Assembly: GCA_002633005.1 (NCBI GenBank)
Contig: NMRA01000469.1
Coordinates: forward strand, 72,720 to 136,719
Direction: 5' to 3'
Source of the DNA: Phoronis australis
Taxonomy: Eukaryota; Phoronida; Phoronidae
DNA length: 64,000 nt
Shown: positions 27,801-36,371 of the stretch, in pieces
Position numbering within the stretch: position 1 is the first letter of the stretch
How the letters are laid out: the number at the start of each line of letters is the position of its first letter
Made by a program: the position numbers and the translations under genes
The notes under the pieces: generated by a model
Seen by the model: only the letters and a program-made list of their open reading frames with translations
The model's database searches: none
What the model was told of the DNA's origin: nothing

Positions 27801-30800
27801 TGTAGTTTCATCGCATAAAGGTAGTTTGCTTTTAATTTTAAACGTACCATGATCACTAAGCTGTGGTATGGTAACAAAAGATGACGAGTCTGGTGTTGTG
27901 GCAAAAAGTGACCAATTACAAACATAACTAAAATTAAGTCAATTCTTGGCCACAGTAAGATTAAAAAATGGACGATCGCCACACAAATGAAGAAGTTCAT
28001 GATAAATCAATGTTTCGTCTATTCGTTAGACATCATCAGGATATTTACATAGGACAACAAGTGCCAACATACATCTACATCTCAGGTGACATCTATGAAG
28101 TGAAGTGAGAGATACAGAGTAGTCAGTAGCTGTTCATCACCATAGTCGTTTTTAAAGCTTCATAAATCCACGTATCGTGCTTGAACAACTACAAAATGAG
28201 CTCTCCTTAACTCTACAGACGTAGTCTGTACTAGAAGTTCTCACCAAAAAAGTAATTCAACTGTTTATTTTTTAGTGACAACAGTTCGAATGAAGCTTTG
28301 AGTTCAGTAATTTAGTGCCCTCGCAGCATGTGCTGATCGAATCTATCAATTTTGGTGAGAAGTTCAGTTAAATGCCAGCCTACGCGTAAATGAATAACAA
28401 AAAATGCACCTGTGCTACAAAACAGAACGATGTCCATTATAGGTCGAAATAAATGTAAAATAATAAAAATGTCCTTAAAAACAACTTTCCGGGGACTAGT
28501 GGTGGGATCCAGCAGATGCGGAGACAGAGGCCCCCAAACAAATGAAAAATCAGATAGGCCTACAGTATAGCCACCAAACCGAAAAGTACGTAGCTTCAGT
28601 TGGAACGAATGTGTTTAACCTTCGAGTAACCCAGCAACATTGTTAAGTTTAGCTGCTTGTGTTTCGTTTGGCCGTTCCATCGTTTACACAGTCGACAACA
28701 TTCTCTAGCTGTATAACGGCAGTCAGAACAACACCATTTCACCATTTTTATTGCACAACGGTTTTCAGCTACAGACTAAAATAAGCTTTAGCGACGACAT
28801 TGTTTGTTGGGTAAAATGGCGGCTTGGAAATGCAGACGAAGGTGTGTCGAGAATACTGCATTCTGATTGGTTAGTTAAGTCGTCAGTCATAAGCCTGACG
28901 ATAGGTCAATTGCCAAGTGGATTAAATCCATATTGCAAGGACTTATTCTGTCAGATGGGGCACGTGTATATGAACTAAAGCTAATGTACATAATACACCT
29001 AGTCAGATTTTTAACAAAATAACCATATAGTTAATGTGAAATGTTAAGTAATTTCAATTACCTACAGGTTGGTGTAAACAGGCCAATGTATTACAGAAAT
29101 GACGTCACTACATCACCACCTCAAAGCGGTTCTACGAAGCCAACATCAAAGAAGTCATTTAATATAAATTTAATTACCATCATTCAGAGATCTAAACTAA
29201 TCCAAACTAAGTCTACCTAGCTTATAATAGATGAAGATGCAACTCAAATTAGTACAAGTACCGCATACCAAAAACATATTGACGTAATGAAACAATAAAA
29301 ACTACAGGTTAAAAAGGCCAGAGGTTGTATAACGAATGTTCTTTTTGTATCGGATTCGACTCTAAAATCAAGGCTTTTAGCAGATCCATAACATATCAGT
29401 ACTTTCAGTAAAAGTAAAAGAGAAACAGCAATAACAAGCTGTAGCCAAACCATTTGCTGCAATAACACTATGTTAACTAACTAATCAGACTAATGAGCCA
29501 GAGAGAACATTGACAAAAGAATGGTGAACAAACAAAGCATACCTTGCCAGATGCAGTTTAATTAAAGTTATGCGACCTGTGAACACTAGTACAGCTATAT
29601 TTAGTGTTCACAATGAGGCATTTTCAAAATGTCAGGGCACTACTGATGGTGTGGATATTGACCAACATAAAACCAGTAATAAAGCCAGTGGCGTACCTAA
29701 GGGGTGGGTAGGGGACGTGAACCACCCCGGCTGACAACCTAAACTATCACGCCCTTGGCAATGGCTAAAAATGACAGAAACGAAGTCCTTTTATCGTACG
29801 CTGATTATAGGAATAGTCTTAGTTCATCGAGTGTCACCCCAGAAAACACCCGTGACTCTACTGCTGATGGAACCAATATCCTTTAAACACATACTGCGTT
29901 TGGTGTAATGGTGCTGGGTTTGATGGACAAATTCGGTAACCGTTATGAAGTACATGTGGCAACCAGATTTTTCAACTTTCTCCGCTTACTGTTACATTGT
30001 AGCAACGCACGCATTATTGCATGGTCAACAGGGTCATTATGTTATAATTTTTCTGTACAAGCCTAATAACATAAGGTTCAATCCAAGGCTACCATGAGTA
30101 CGACCCATCCTCGAATAGGAACAATTTTTAGAACTTCAGACAATGTTATTTTAGAGTATTTGGTGAGGTTGCAGCAGTCTGAGGTGAGATGAGTATATTA
30201 TCTACGTGTATTTCCTCAGATACACAATGAATTTATGGCGGATCACATCGGAAAAATGCTGAACGAAATTAAGTCAGCCAAATACTACAGAATGACATTT
30301 GACAGCATATCTGACAAATCCCAAGTAGACCAAATGTTGAAAAGCATCATAAATGAAAACTGACAGGTGCAATGCAACCACATGTATAGCAGCAACTGCT
30401 AAAAAGAGTTTTTACTACAAGGTGGTCAAAGAGGCCATGGACAAGGTTCACGAAGCCCTAGAAATCCTGTAATCCAGAACACAAAAGGTTCTGGGGAATG
30501 TCTTCACATAGCCGTCAGTGAATTCACTATCTTATGTTACATGTACTCTTAGGGTCAGGTACTTCGCAGTCAATGATGCCCAAGAGTACATTCAAACCAA
30601 AGGCATAATAGTTGACCACGTCGTTAAAAAATTAAGTCCCCAAAGATATTCTTCTAAACAATATTGTTTAAACTGCCATTGAACAAGCAACCATGAAAAC
30701 CCAAGTGCATGGCATTGCAGTGGTTCAGATGAAAATGAAAACGGCAGGAGAGCAGTAATCAGATGGTCTATCGTTGACGGACCAAAACAAAGGAGAATGT

Positions 30801-33800
30801 TAGAATGCTTGGACAGATTAGCAACTGAGTTGAATTTCAGAGCAATGCCACAAATCGTTGATTTGTTTGAAAACCACTAATTTGGTCAACTCCACCGAAG
30901 ATTGCATTGAGGCATGTGTAAAGAAACTTGCTGGCTTTTATGACAAAATTTATGCATCCGATCGAACTGCCATTCAAAATACCAAGGTTGAGAAGACACT
31001 TGAAAACGGCTAAGAGTGTCAAGAATGGGACTCCGCAGGACGTAATTAAGTTCATTTGCAAATGGGAGTTTCAGCGCTCGAACTTCGTGATAGACTAAAG
31101 TTCTTTCTGACAATTAGTGTATCTGTGGCTTCCTGCGAAAGTTTTTCTAAGATAAAGCTCATTAAAACATATTTGAGATCTAGGCACCAAACACAGTTAT
31201 CAGATATGGCAATATGTTCAGTTGAAAGCTAGTTGGCCAGACACCTAGATTTTAACCCTGTCAATGACAAATTCGCATTTGAGAAAGCTAGGAACTCACC
31301 ATTCATGTGAAAAGCATGCCTGGCCTATTATCACCAAGTCTAAGTGGCGTGTGCTATTTGAATACCAGTTTTCTGCATAAAGGCTCATCTTTAAACGTGC
31401 TTAGTGGGTGTATATTAGGAAAACTTTCTGCAGATACCTCCAATGCGTTTACTTGGGAAAATTGCATGGTTGAAAACTGAAACTTTCCCCAGTTCCATAG
31501 AAAATGGACACCAAAACCACGAGTGAATCTTAGCTATAAACTCCTATCTGTGGGGACAAGTATGTGTCGGCAATATTGTATATTCCCTATTGTCAGAACA
31601 TAGTCTGACAGCATTTTTAGTTGTAGTGTTTTGTTATTCTGTTTGATTGGCATGACCCCTGAGTCAAGTACAATGATGATGTAATTTGTTTACTACAGAA
31701 TAGTATGGAACTTTCTAGTAGACTGAGTTCAGTAGAATGTGCTTGAATTGATGTAAAGTTTCAGTACAATGTATTAGGCTATAAATACACAAGCACGGGT
31801 TTGTGTTAGTCAGATCAAGTCAGACAGATCAAGTCAGTTCATCAGAAGTTCAAGAAAGTTAATCAGGAGGACTGTAGTTGAGTTGCAGTGAAGAGAATCA
31901 GCAGTTACAGCGATAGTCAATAGAAAGCCAGCTATAGAGACAGCAGGTTATTGAATCAACGAGTGTAACAGTTCCTGAACGTGTCTCAGAAGTTCATCAC
32001 AAGTCGAGGCTTCCCAGCACTCGCTGGACCATAAACAGACATTACTTCGGACATCTCGTTTGAGTAGGTTCATGAATGTACAGTCGGGATTAATAAAGGA
32101 TCAACTCGAACCAGTCTTCAGTCAATCGTCGCACCGAAAGCTATTAGCACCGGTCTGTAACAACCTGTGCCCATCCACACACGGAGAAAAACGTGACACC
32201 TATCGTGGTGAGCAAAATAACACAGGAATTTTCCAATTGCACACCAGCTACATTATTGATACCACCGAGCGTAAATTAGTCGCTTCCAAATATACCCCCG
32301 CAAATTTATTTGGATTTAAATTTTGGTCCCTAAATCAATTACGCACCATAGACCTTTATGGAGTAAACTCAGGTACAGAACTTTGGCTTCATTTATGTTC
32401 ATGTGGGTGTCAGTACGTTCCTGGTGTCTTTTGGCCCCAAAGCTTAGTATACTCACTTGTGTGCACAATTCTGTTTCAGTGGTCTATTGTTATAGTGCAT
32501 TTACAGCCTTGTACATGTACATGCAGTACTTGCAGTCTAAACCACAATAAATTCTGCATTTTGTGTTTCACACCACATGACTTTCCAAACTGTTTAACCA
32601 TAGTGAGGCTAAGCGGGTGCTTTGGTTTGGTGAGGGGTGGCTGCCCCAGGTGTCACCCATGCTAGATACGCCACTGAATACTGCTGTAATAGTATGAATG
32701 AAGCTGCCTATAGGGAGACTAGAATGACCTACAAGAGTTTCAAAAAATAACTAAGTATGGAAGAACTTCAGGAAAAATATCCTGAAGCACCCAAATTTTC
32801 GTTCACAAGACTGGACACATTCAAATGCAAAGAAATGGAAACACAAAAACACACATAGTGAGCACAAATAGTAGATGGCCATCTGGCATCACGCAAACAA
32901 ACTTAAAATTGAAAGTTTTATGATACATGCCGTTAGACAGGAAATTACCTATCAATTATCATGTCTTTTTCCTTGACGATGCTGTCCGTCACTCTCTTGA
33001 GGGAGTCCCATTTGTGTGGGTCATTGGCACCACTGGTGGCCTCTAGAAATGAAGGTGTGGCCACTGAGACGGGATACATATTCTTTGTGGCGTCCAGCTG
33101 CTGTCGTCGTAACTGCTGCTGGTGATGTACCTGCCAGTCAAGCAGGTCCAGCGGCAGGTGTGGCATAGTGGCCGACATGGGAGTACTGGTCATCTGGTAG
33201 GAGGATGGAGCATTAGTAACCATGTGGCTAGGGAATGTTGATGTGGCAGGTAGACCTACAGGTGGAGCTGTGGAGTGGACGTGAGTTGTTGGCACAAACA
33301 TGTGGCTGTGTATGGGATGTACAGCTATGTTGGGGATGGAAGTCTGTCCATCTGATGGATTGGTGACATTTTGATGTGAGTAATTTGAAGTGACAACCGG
33401 CTCAGGCTGGCGTATATATCCCACATAGCCAGGATATGGCTGACTTGTGGCAGGTACTGAGAAATCCTCCAGAGTATGTTGGGTGCCATGATTAACGGAC
33501 TCCTGCGTGTATAAGTCTTTACCATCCCCCATAGCCGGAATATCTTGATTAACCAGATTGCCCTGTAATGTGGAACTAGGTCGGACAGGTGTAGATGGGG
33601 CCGAGTTACACTTGCGCTCTGCTGTGTGCTCACAACTAGTGCTCCCTACACACCTTCGTGGATGTCTTCTTTCTGAAATTGACAAATTTTGTAGATTATT
33701 ACATAGCAATTGAAGTTGTTTTGCGCATAGAAGAGTAGAGATATTCCAAATTAAAAAAAAAACAATTCTTTATTAATATAATTTACATCTTTTTCAAAAA

Positions 33801-36095
33801 GTTAAATTCATGATTTTCAGTTTAAATCACAGACACTGAGATTCCTTTCAGCATAGAATAGTAAAAACTGCCAATAGACCTTGATTGAACTACAGACAAT
33901 AGACCATACTTGAACAACAGACAACACAGCATGCCTGTACAACAGACAATAAACCATGCTTGAACAAGAGACAAAGCAGCATGCCTGAACAACAGACAAG
34001 AGAGCATGCCTGAACAAGACAATAGAGCATGCTTAAACAACAGGAAATTTGCAGACATGTGTGGTCACACTGTTATAACAGAGGCAGCTGTTAAGTTAGG
34101 CATGTACCAATTGTGAAACACAATGCTTGACATATCTCATTTCATTCATTAGTTTAACAAAGACATAGAACTAACTGAATGTAAAATCAGTGTTCATGTC
34201 AGCGCCACAAATCAACTAAATGGGCAATTTATCATTTTTTGTACGCAAAATCAATGAAACAAACAATGGGACAGACTAATAAACAGCTGCCAACATTGAA
34301 GTAAACCAAGTACAAGTTAAAAACAAACACTTAATCAGAAGTCAGACACGTTTTTAAATACCTCCAATCACGACATCCACTTACCAAGGTGTCTTGAACT
34401 TTTACAAACTGACAATTTGGGAGTTACAAACTCCCTGTAGTTGTGACCACTCACTTCAACTGTAAAACAAATTTCTACAAATCACAGTGGTAAAAAATAC
34501 ACACTTGTAATGGAAAATATATTCAGATTACAAATTACACGAATATGTCATTGTGAAATGGCATATGTTCCATTTTCAAGGCAACTACAGTAACAATTTA
34601 AGGGAAATTTCCCCCTCCTCAAGGTTAAACAAGAAAATTATGGAATAGGCTGATTAACTCAAGCAAAGTGGTCTGAAATTTTTTTCTTGTGATTTCAATA
34701 ATTGGTTTCTAGCACGTTTCCTAGTTCCTAAAGTTCAGTTTACACTGACAAATTCAACCAAAATTTTGTATGCAAACATGACTAAACTTAGATCTTGCAG
34801 CTTTGGTGAGTTTGGGAACCAATCTAGAATAGAAAACTCTTACAAACTGTGTGGAAGTATTTGGTAGAGTCAATTAGGAAAAAATTATATCATAGATAAT
34901 ATTTTCACTGAAAAAAACAGTTTGAGGGGGTGTCTACAGTCAAAACTGGCATGCTGCAGGTGAGAGGTGCCATTCTTGTAGATGTTAAGAGAAAAAGTGT
35001 CTGTGGTATAGAGCATGTATTAAATATACACCGAATATGGAACATATCATTGCCTCTTTCAAGATTTGAGAATTTCTGATTAGCAAGGTTGCAAAACATT
35101 CATGAGGATAAATGAAGAGTAAAGTTTCACTCAGTTGCTGATGGAAGTAAAGCCACAAAAACAAAACATAATTATAATTATTATAATGATTTGTTTATAA
35201 TTCACTTTTCTGCATTTAGTTAATATTTTTCTGATCAACCAAAAAAGACATAATCTTCATTACCTTGAGGTGTCTTGTTTTGAATGACTTCATTAAATCC
35301 TACAAAAAATTCAAACTCTCATTAAAATACAAATCTGCAAAGTCACTGAACAGTCAACTTATGAATGGTCAACTTCACATAAAGTAGAAAGGATTTGTTC
35401 AGTTCAACATACACTGCAATATAATCAAACACTGTGACAGTACTTGGTAGAAACACCAGTAGATAATATTAAATTAAGCAGTTTATAACACACGATTCTT
35501 AAAAAGTTGAAGTGGCTACACACCTTTTATCAAGAAAATCAGATTTTGATTTAACCACTGACCATTATGAGACTGGTCTGAAATTGTTCTTTAGTAAATT
35601 CCGTGATGAATTCAGGGCTTTGAAAGAACTGACAATTAGTTGTTACTTGAGACCAGGAGGCTCTACAAGTTGGCTTGTCATTCTATTAGTTGTTACTTGA
35701 CACCACGCTCTACAAGTTGGCTAGCCATTTTATGCACTGGGCAAAAGTTTCAACGAATAACAAACTTAAGATCTTTGCAAACCCACAAATCATTTCTCAG
35801 CAGACAAGTTCATTCCAATTTTATTGCGATAACTGGTCAAAATCCAAACCTTGCTTCAAGGCAGAACTCAGGTTCATAGTCACTTTAAAGTTATGCTATT
35901 TTTACATTTTCCAAATTAGGAAATGAACAAAACAGGGACTATTGGTTGAGTACGAAGTCATACACCATGCAAAAGACCTAACTGAGGAAGCAGGGAGACA
36001 GTCATATACCTGGCACATTGGTCTGTAGCATCGCAGGCTCATCACCCATGTTAAAGCTTGATAAGTGTGAGGAATTCATATGTCCTAATGGTAAC
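744..36095 (-). CDS. CEP85L: CEP85/CEP85L orthologue, centrosomal coiled-coil protein (3'-partial, spliced)
   Basis: Nine minus-strand exons (36095-36010, 35299-35264, 33672-32949, 14395-14278, 13003-12909, 12352-12262, 5213-5083, 1407-1203, 893-744) have GT/AG junctions and compatible phases, and join into about 545 residues. The first part is low-complexity Ser/Thr/Pro/His. A coiled coil then starts at KEKDMIIDRQKLKIQQMEHR, matching LLIDKQRKHISQLEQ of CEP85 and IVIDRQKQQITHL of CEP85L. Further on, SLERYLMDLPSPDD matches the family signature TLERYLADLPTLED, and the 893-744 exon matches the stretch around EEGTSQALREE of CEP85. The C-terminus lies off the left edge. In vertebrates CEP85 and CEP85L are centrosomal and linked to PLK4/STIL-dependent centriole assembly and NEK2 control; function here is inferred by orthology. 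The vertebrate pair presumably duplicated later, so the symbol is approximate. Confidence 0.88.
1203..1407 (-). CDS. CEP85L: CEP85 exon, coiled coil
   Basis: This is a 205-nt exon. Acceptor tatacag precedes it and the donor is GTGGAC. Its first base completes GAT with the GA left by the upstream exon, giving SPDDQIVQKDEHISQLEEQ, co-linear with the segment after the YLADLPTLED motif in vertebrate CEP85. It encodes 68 further residues of strongly charged coiled coil and ends in phase 0. Confidence 0.87.
3399..3462. repeat. 20-bp tandem repeat, about three copies
   Basis: A unit of tgcatgaataaattttttt is repeated with one or two substitutions. It lies in a CEP85 intron. Confidence 0.8.
4125..4920. 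repeat. degenerate dispersed repeat (family F) in CEP85 intron
   Basis: The segment alternates phrases such as ggccactagggggca, ttcattgaaacccatcaa and gatatccagaaatgctctt. The same phrase types recur at 13.9-14.1 kb and in the SMARCAD1 introns at 50.8-51.9 and 54.0-54.6 kb. No intact coding capacity is visible. Confidence 0.5.
5083..5213 (-). CDS. CEP85L: CEP85 exon with SLERYLMDLP signature
   Basis: This is a 131-nt exon, acceptor tttcag, donor GTACAG. It encodes LEVEETSLSEWKRKH and then SLERYLMDLPSPD, the most diagnostic family motif in this window. The donor at 5082 was chosen over other GT dinucleotides because it leaves phase 2 and restores DD at the joint with the next exon. Reading through the donor would diverge from the family. 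Confidence 0.9.
6222..6973 (+). pseudogene. L1-like LINE ORF1 pseudogene
   Basis: From an ATG at 6222 the frame is broken by stops and shifts, but L1-type ORF1p features are recognisable. These include EAECCEDVVQVFIKQKLGL, ICFERVQ, KPRPIIAKFSFYKQRD, RFKLKGTDFYVSEDFPKD and the terminal KLVIEGKVYTLKNL. This matches the C-terminal part of L1 ORF1 nucleic-acid-binding proteins, where a KLKGT/SEDFP block precedes a KL-DGK block. The last 72 residues remain open from 6755. Family assignment is from motif memory. Confidence 0.75.
7168..8397. mobile_element. TIR element family A, copy 1 (right end truncated)
   Basis: It begins TACCGTATTCGCCCTAATAA and follows the same sequence as copies at 24761 and 52015 through the cgagttttcgc segment, then stops before the right terminus. 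The left end has the family TIR and a TA that could be a target duplication. The minus strand at 7377-7567 encodes the HIRAN-like segment. Confidence 0.85.
7377..7567 (-). pseudogene. HIRAN-like domain fragment inside element A copy 1
   Basis: The minus strand reads [17 protein letters not shown], then [29 protein letters not shown] and [13 protein letters not shown] before a stop, without frameshifts in this copy. The NPFDKYA...GHVPRKIS pattern resembles HIRAN domains (NPYDKNAIKV...VGHLKKELA in HLTF) and HIRAN-like proteins common in aquatic invertebrates. Only the domain core is present and no start codon is visible, so it is probably one exon of a decayed element gene. Confidence 0.55.
8398..8970 (+). 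pseudogene. LINE ORF2 C-terminal fragment
   Basis: Broken plus-strand frames give FIQALKVTWLKRLI near 8441, then GGKPIFYPFGMKRVRDFLED near 8720 and NFISYNSFADKLSG. This is the pattern of the C-terminal region of L1-type reverse transcriptase proteins (SLKVKWIKRL ... ILY..WY.KGI..I.DLL). No RT catalytic motif remains. It has the same orientation as the ORF1 remnant at 6222-6973 and may be the far end of the same LINE. Confidence 0.65.
9040..9700. repeat. imperfect internally repeated segment
   Basis: Phrases around ttgtttgaaa...tt(g/c)ttttcactagcaaaacacacttggcaaa and ataggaacacaactggcaaattt recur two to three times with divergence. It looks like an old dispersed repeat; no genes are visible here or up to 12.2 kb. 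Confidence 0.35.
11865..12110. repeat. imperfect minisatellite, unit about 43 bp
   Basis: The phrase acatggacatctccaagtga, followed by agagagtgta, recurs about six times with substitutions and small gaps. It lies in a CEP85 intron just before the 12352-12262 exon. Confidence 0.7.
12262..12352 (-). CDS. CEP85L: CEP85 exon, coiled coil
   Basis: This is a 91-nt exon with acceptor tgttttag and donor GTGTGT. The entry base completes GGT from the upstream exon. It encodes ATEYDLEKIQANLNDRIDNK followed by EKEIENLKQK, which parallels the KTRDRYISSLKKK segment of vertebrate CEP85L. It is too short to stand out as an open reading frame but fits phase on both sides. Confidence 0.85.
12909..13003 (-). 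CDS. CEP85L: CEP85 exon, coiled coil
   Basis: This is a 95-nt exon, acceptor ttcggcag, donor GTATGT, phase 0 to 2. It encodes EMQYDNASLHAKLIDLETDK and then AQQIEALRSQL, similar in position and character to the LQRENTFLRAQFAQKTEAL segment of human CEP85. Confidence 0.87.
13921..14220. repeat. degenerate dispersed repeat (family F)
   Basis: Shares tttcattgaaaactgtcaattgg and neighbouring phrases with 4190-4250. It abuts the CEP85 exon at 14278. Confidence 0.4.
14278..14395 (-). CDS. CEP85L: CEP85 exon, start of the main coiled coil
   Basis: This is a 118-nt exon, acceptor tatag, donor GTAGGA. Its first base completes AGA after the previous exon, giving IIDRQKLKIQQMEHRFQE, the best match to vertebrate IDRQKQQITHLHERIRD. 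About 18.5 kb of intron separates it from the previous exon at 32949. Confidence 0.9.
15292..15336. repeat. short perfect hairpin
   Basis: cccaacttgttg and caacaagttggg flank a short loop. Its role is unknown. Confidence 0.7.
15952..19443. mobile_element. TTAA-flanked DNA transposon, about 3.5 kb
   Basis: The left end reads TTAAGAGGCAGTCCATATAA and the reverse complement of the right end reads TTAAGAGTGACTCCATATAA; both continue AAACCA. So an inverted repeat of at least 20 bp is bounded by TTAA at 15948-15951 and 19444-19447. Subterminal sequence (tttcaaaaa, tctatac) is also shared inverted. TTAA duplications are typical of piggyBac-type insertion, but no DDE transposase was recognised. The interior carries a decayed ORF at 16866-17783. 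Confidence 0.75.
16866..17783 (+). pseudogene. decayed element-borne gene with C2H2-like finger
   Basis: It starts at an ATG in a good context (MADDVDDLHVPLEFILQKIR) and continues with shifts and stops through ELLRYKKVHQKARPVPE, YHSAPLLLNVAAL, GISVSRYDFSESQNRKNLYD, RKIAPLMR, CNNIINFLDLKEAYF, GIRGWKSFHVGDGKF, and an open 100-residue end with FPCTRQGYSNFFATDAELGQ and HLDVGNHTEHLQRE. The last part looks like a degenerate zinc finger (one Cys replaced by Tyr). I recall similar uncharacterised proteins in cnidarian and mollusc genomes, but cannot assign a function. At least two frameshifts and several stops make it non-functional. Confidence 0.55.
22178..22239. repeat. two-copy 35-bp direct repeat
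   Basis: ttgattacttttgtcttgta followed by ctgtagc occurs at 22178 and 22213. Confidence 0.85.
22401..23246. mobile_element. TIR element family B, copy 1 (about 0.85 kb)
   Basis: The left end GGGGCAGGCCTTTATCCAGG and the inverted right end CCAGGCCAGGCCTTCATGCA form a TIR. The interior includes ggggttcccagtattccagg and, near the right, attagtgctagggtccattt. Both recur in family B copies at 41.46-43.96 and 46.18-46.61 kb. No transposase is encoded, so it is a non-autonomous element. Confidence 0.8.
24245..24412. repeat. 28-bp tandem repeat, six copies
   Basis: Unit tagtttgcacatgatgaccc plus tagcatcc begins at 24245, 24273, 24301, 24329, 24357 and 24385. The copies are almost identical, so expansion was recent. 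It lies within 50 bp of the foldback element at 24458. Confidence 0.95.
24761..26246. mobile_element. TIR element family A, copy 2 (complete, about 1.49 kb)
   Basis: It begins TACTGTATTTGCCCTAATAA and ends ttattagggcgaatacagta, a near-perfect inverted repeat, with TA at both ends consistent with a TA target duplication. It matches copy 4 along its length. The minus strand carries the HIRAN-like segment (about 24987-25200). No transposase domain is recognisable. Confidence 0.9.
24987..25259 (-). pseudogene. HIRAN-like ORF fragment inside element A copy 2
   Basis: An open 90-residue frame ends [51 protein letters not shown]. The core is the same as in copies 1 and 4. Copy 1 has GHVPRKIS where this copy has RHIPRNIS. 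Upstream the frame diverges from copy 1 (FSRVRRNCIP against FHVYKEIWIP), indicating a shift. Confidence 0.55.
26545..26693. mobile_element. small MITE-like element H nested in element G
   Basis: It starts aggcggattcaagggg and ends gtggatccgcc with G-rich and C-rich subterminal blocks. The ends resemble those of element D at 44982. Confidence 0.5.
27062..29685. other. gene-poor stretch in the large CEP85 intron
   Basis: No exon, RNA gene or recognisable element was found. Short open frames at 27164-27385 (plus) and 27190-27381 (minus) overlap each other and have no splice support or homology I recognise. An ATGGCGG at 28816 opens only a few codons. Confidence 0.5.
30205..31311 (+). pseudogene. 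hAT transposase pseudogene (DUF4371 and dimerisation-type)
   Basis: Recognisable pieces are NEFMADHIGKMLNEIKSAKY then RMTFDSISDKSQVDQM, and near the end ELRDRLKFFLTISVSVASCE, SFSKIKLIKTYLRS and ARHLDFNPVNDKFAFEKARN. The SVASCE-SFSKIKLIKTYLRS block is the hAT C-terminal dimerisation signature (VASCERSFSKLKLIK). Several stops and shifts are present. Confidence 0.8.
31549..32198. mobile_element. solo LTR of an LTR retrotransposon (650 bp)
   Basis: It starts TGTGGGGACAAG and ends GTGACA, and is bounded by the perfect direct repeat cctatc (31543-31548 and 32199-32204). Inside are a TATA-like ctataaatac at about 31780 and an AATAAA-like signal at about 32089. No internal coding region or second LTR is present. 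The target duplication is 5 or 6 bp. Confidence 0.8.
32949..33672 (-). CDS. CEP85L: CEP85 large N-terminal exon, Ser/Pro/His-rich
   Basis: This is a 724-nt exon, acceptor tttcag, donor GTAATT, encoding about 241 residues. The sequence is largely disordered, rich in S, T, P, H and Q, and ends in DWQVHHQQQLRRQQ and then HKWDSLKRVTDSIVKEKDMI. That end corresponds to the WQQQQ and [20 protein letters not shown] segments of vertebrate CEP85L. It is the longest host exon in the window. Confidence 0.9.
33885..34045. repeat. imperfect minisatellite, unit about 28 bp
   Basis: Phrases of the type gaacaacagacaatagacca followed by tgcttg or tgcctg repeat about six times in the intron immediately upstream of the large CEP85 exon. 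Long open frames on the minus strand here are products of the repeat. Confidence 0.8.
35264..35299 (-). CDS. CEP85L: CEP85 36-nt microexon
   Basis: This is a 36-nt exon between acceptor ttttttgtag and donor GTAATG, phase 1 to 1, encoding about GFNEVIQNKTPQ. It is supported by splice signals and by phase agreement with both neighbours. The joined peptide reads NVPGFNEVIQNKTPQERRHP. Because it is a multiple of three, it could be skipped without a frameshift. Confidence 0.7.
35632..35728. repeat. two-copy 55-bp direct duplication
   Basis: ttagttgttacttga...ctctacaagttggct occurs twice with small differences. Confidence 0.8.
36010..36095 (-). CDS. CEP85L: CEP85 N-terminal exon
   Basis: This is an 86-nt exon with acceptor gttttag and donor GTATAT, phase 2 to 1. 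It encodes LPLGHMNSSHLSSFNMGDEP and then AMLQTNVP. No strong homology is visible, since this part of the family diverges quickly. The call rests on splice signals, phase and the open frame. Confidence 0.68.
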
Positions 36096-36311
36096 CTAAA
36101 ACATAGAACCAAAATTTGTCGACACAAATAAAACATTGTGACAAGCTCTACTTCATCATTAACTGATTTGATAAATAAATGTAAAGCAAAACTTTTAGGA
36201 AATTCTGCATATTTTAACGTTATCAAAAATATTGAAAAACACAATTTTGACTATAGCGATTTTTTGGGAAACTGAAGAGATAATCGTAGCTGATTTCCAA
36301 TGTTTTGTAAT

Positions 36312-36371
36312 CCACCATTTATTCTAATTAATCCATCATTTATTCTAATTAATCCATCATTTATTCTCATA
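36312..36371. repeat. 20-bp tandem repeat, three copies
   Basis: atccatcatttattctaatta is present in three tandem units. Confidence 0.8.

Larger units (their letters stand above)
29686..32676 (+). mobile_element. hAT transposon, about 3.0 kb, decayed, with a nested solo LTR
   Basis: Ends are CAGTGGCGTACCTAAGGGG and, inverted, CAGTGGCGTATCTAGC. The flanks aataaagc and aatactgc match at 6 of 8 bases, fitting an old 8-bp hAT target duplication. The interior encodes a broken DUF4371/hAT-type transposase on the plus strand. Confidence 0.85.

Noticed and set aside
28816-28860. ATGGCGG start codon in a good context as a first exon of a host gene
   Set aside because: The frame is short and I found no second exon or homologue.
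32060-32665. 201-residue plus-strand open frame, the second longest in the window
   Set aside because: It crosses the end of the solo LTR, its target duplication and the hAT right end, so it is a chance frame over unrelated elements. No motif was recognised.
33822-34058. Cys/Leu-rich minus-strand open frames
   Set aside because: They are products of the roughly 28-bp minisatellite in the CEP85 intron and are not phase-compatible with the exons.
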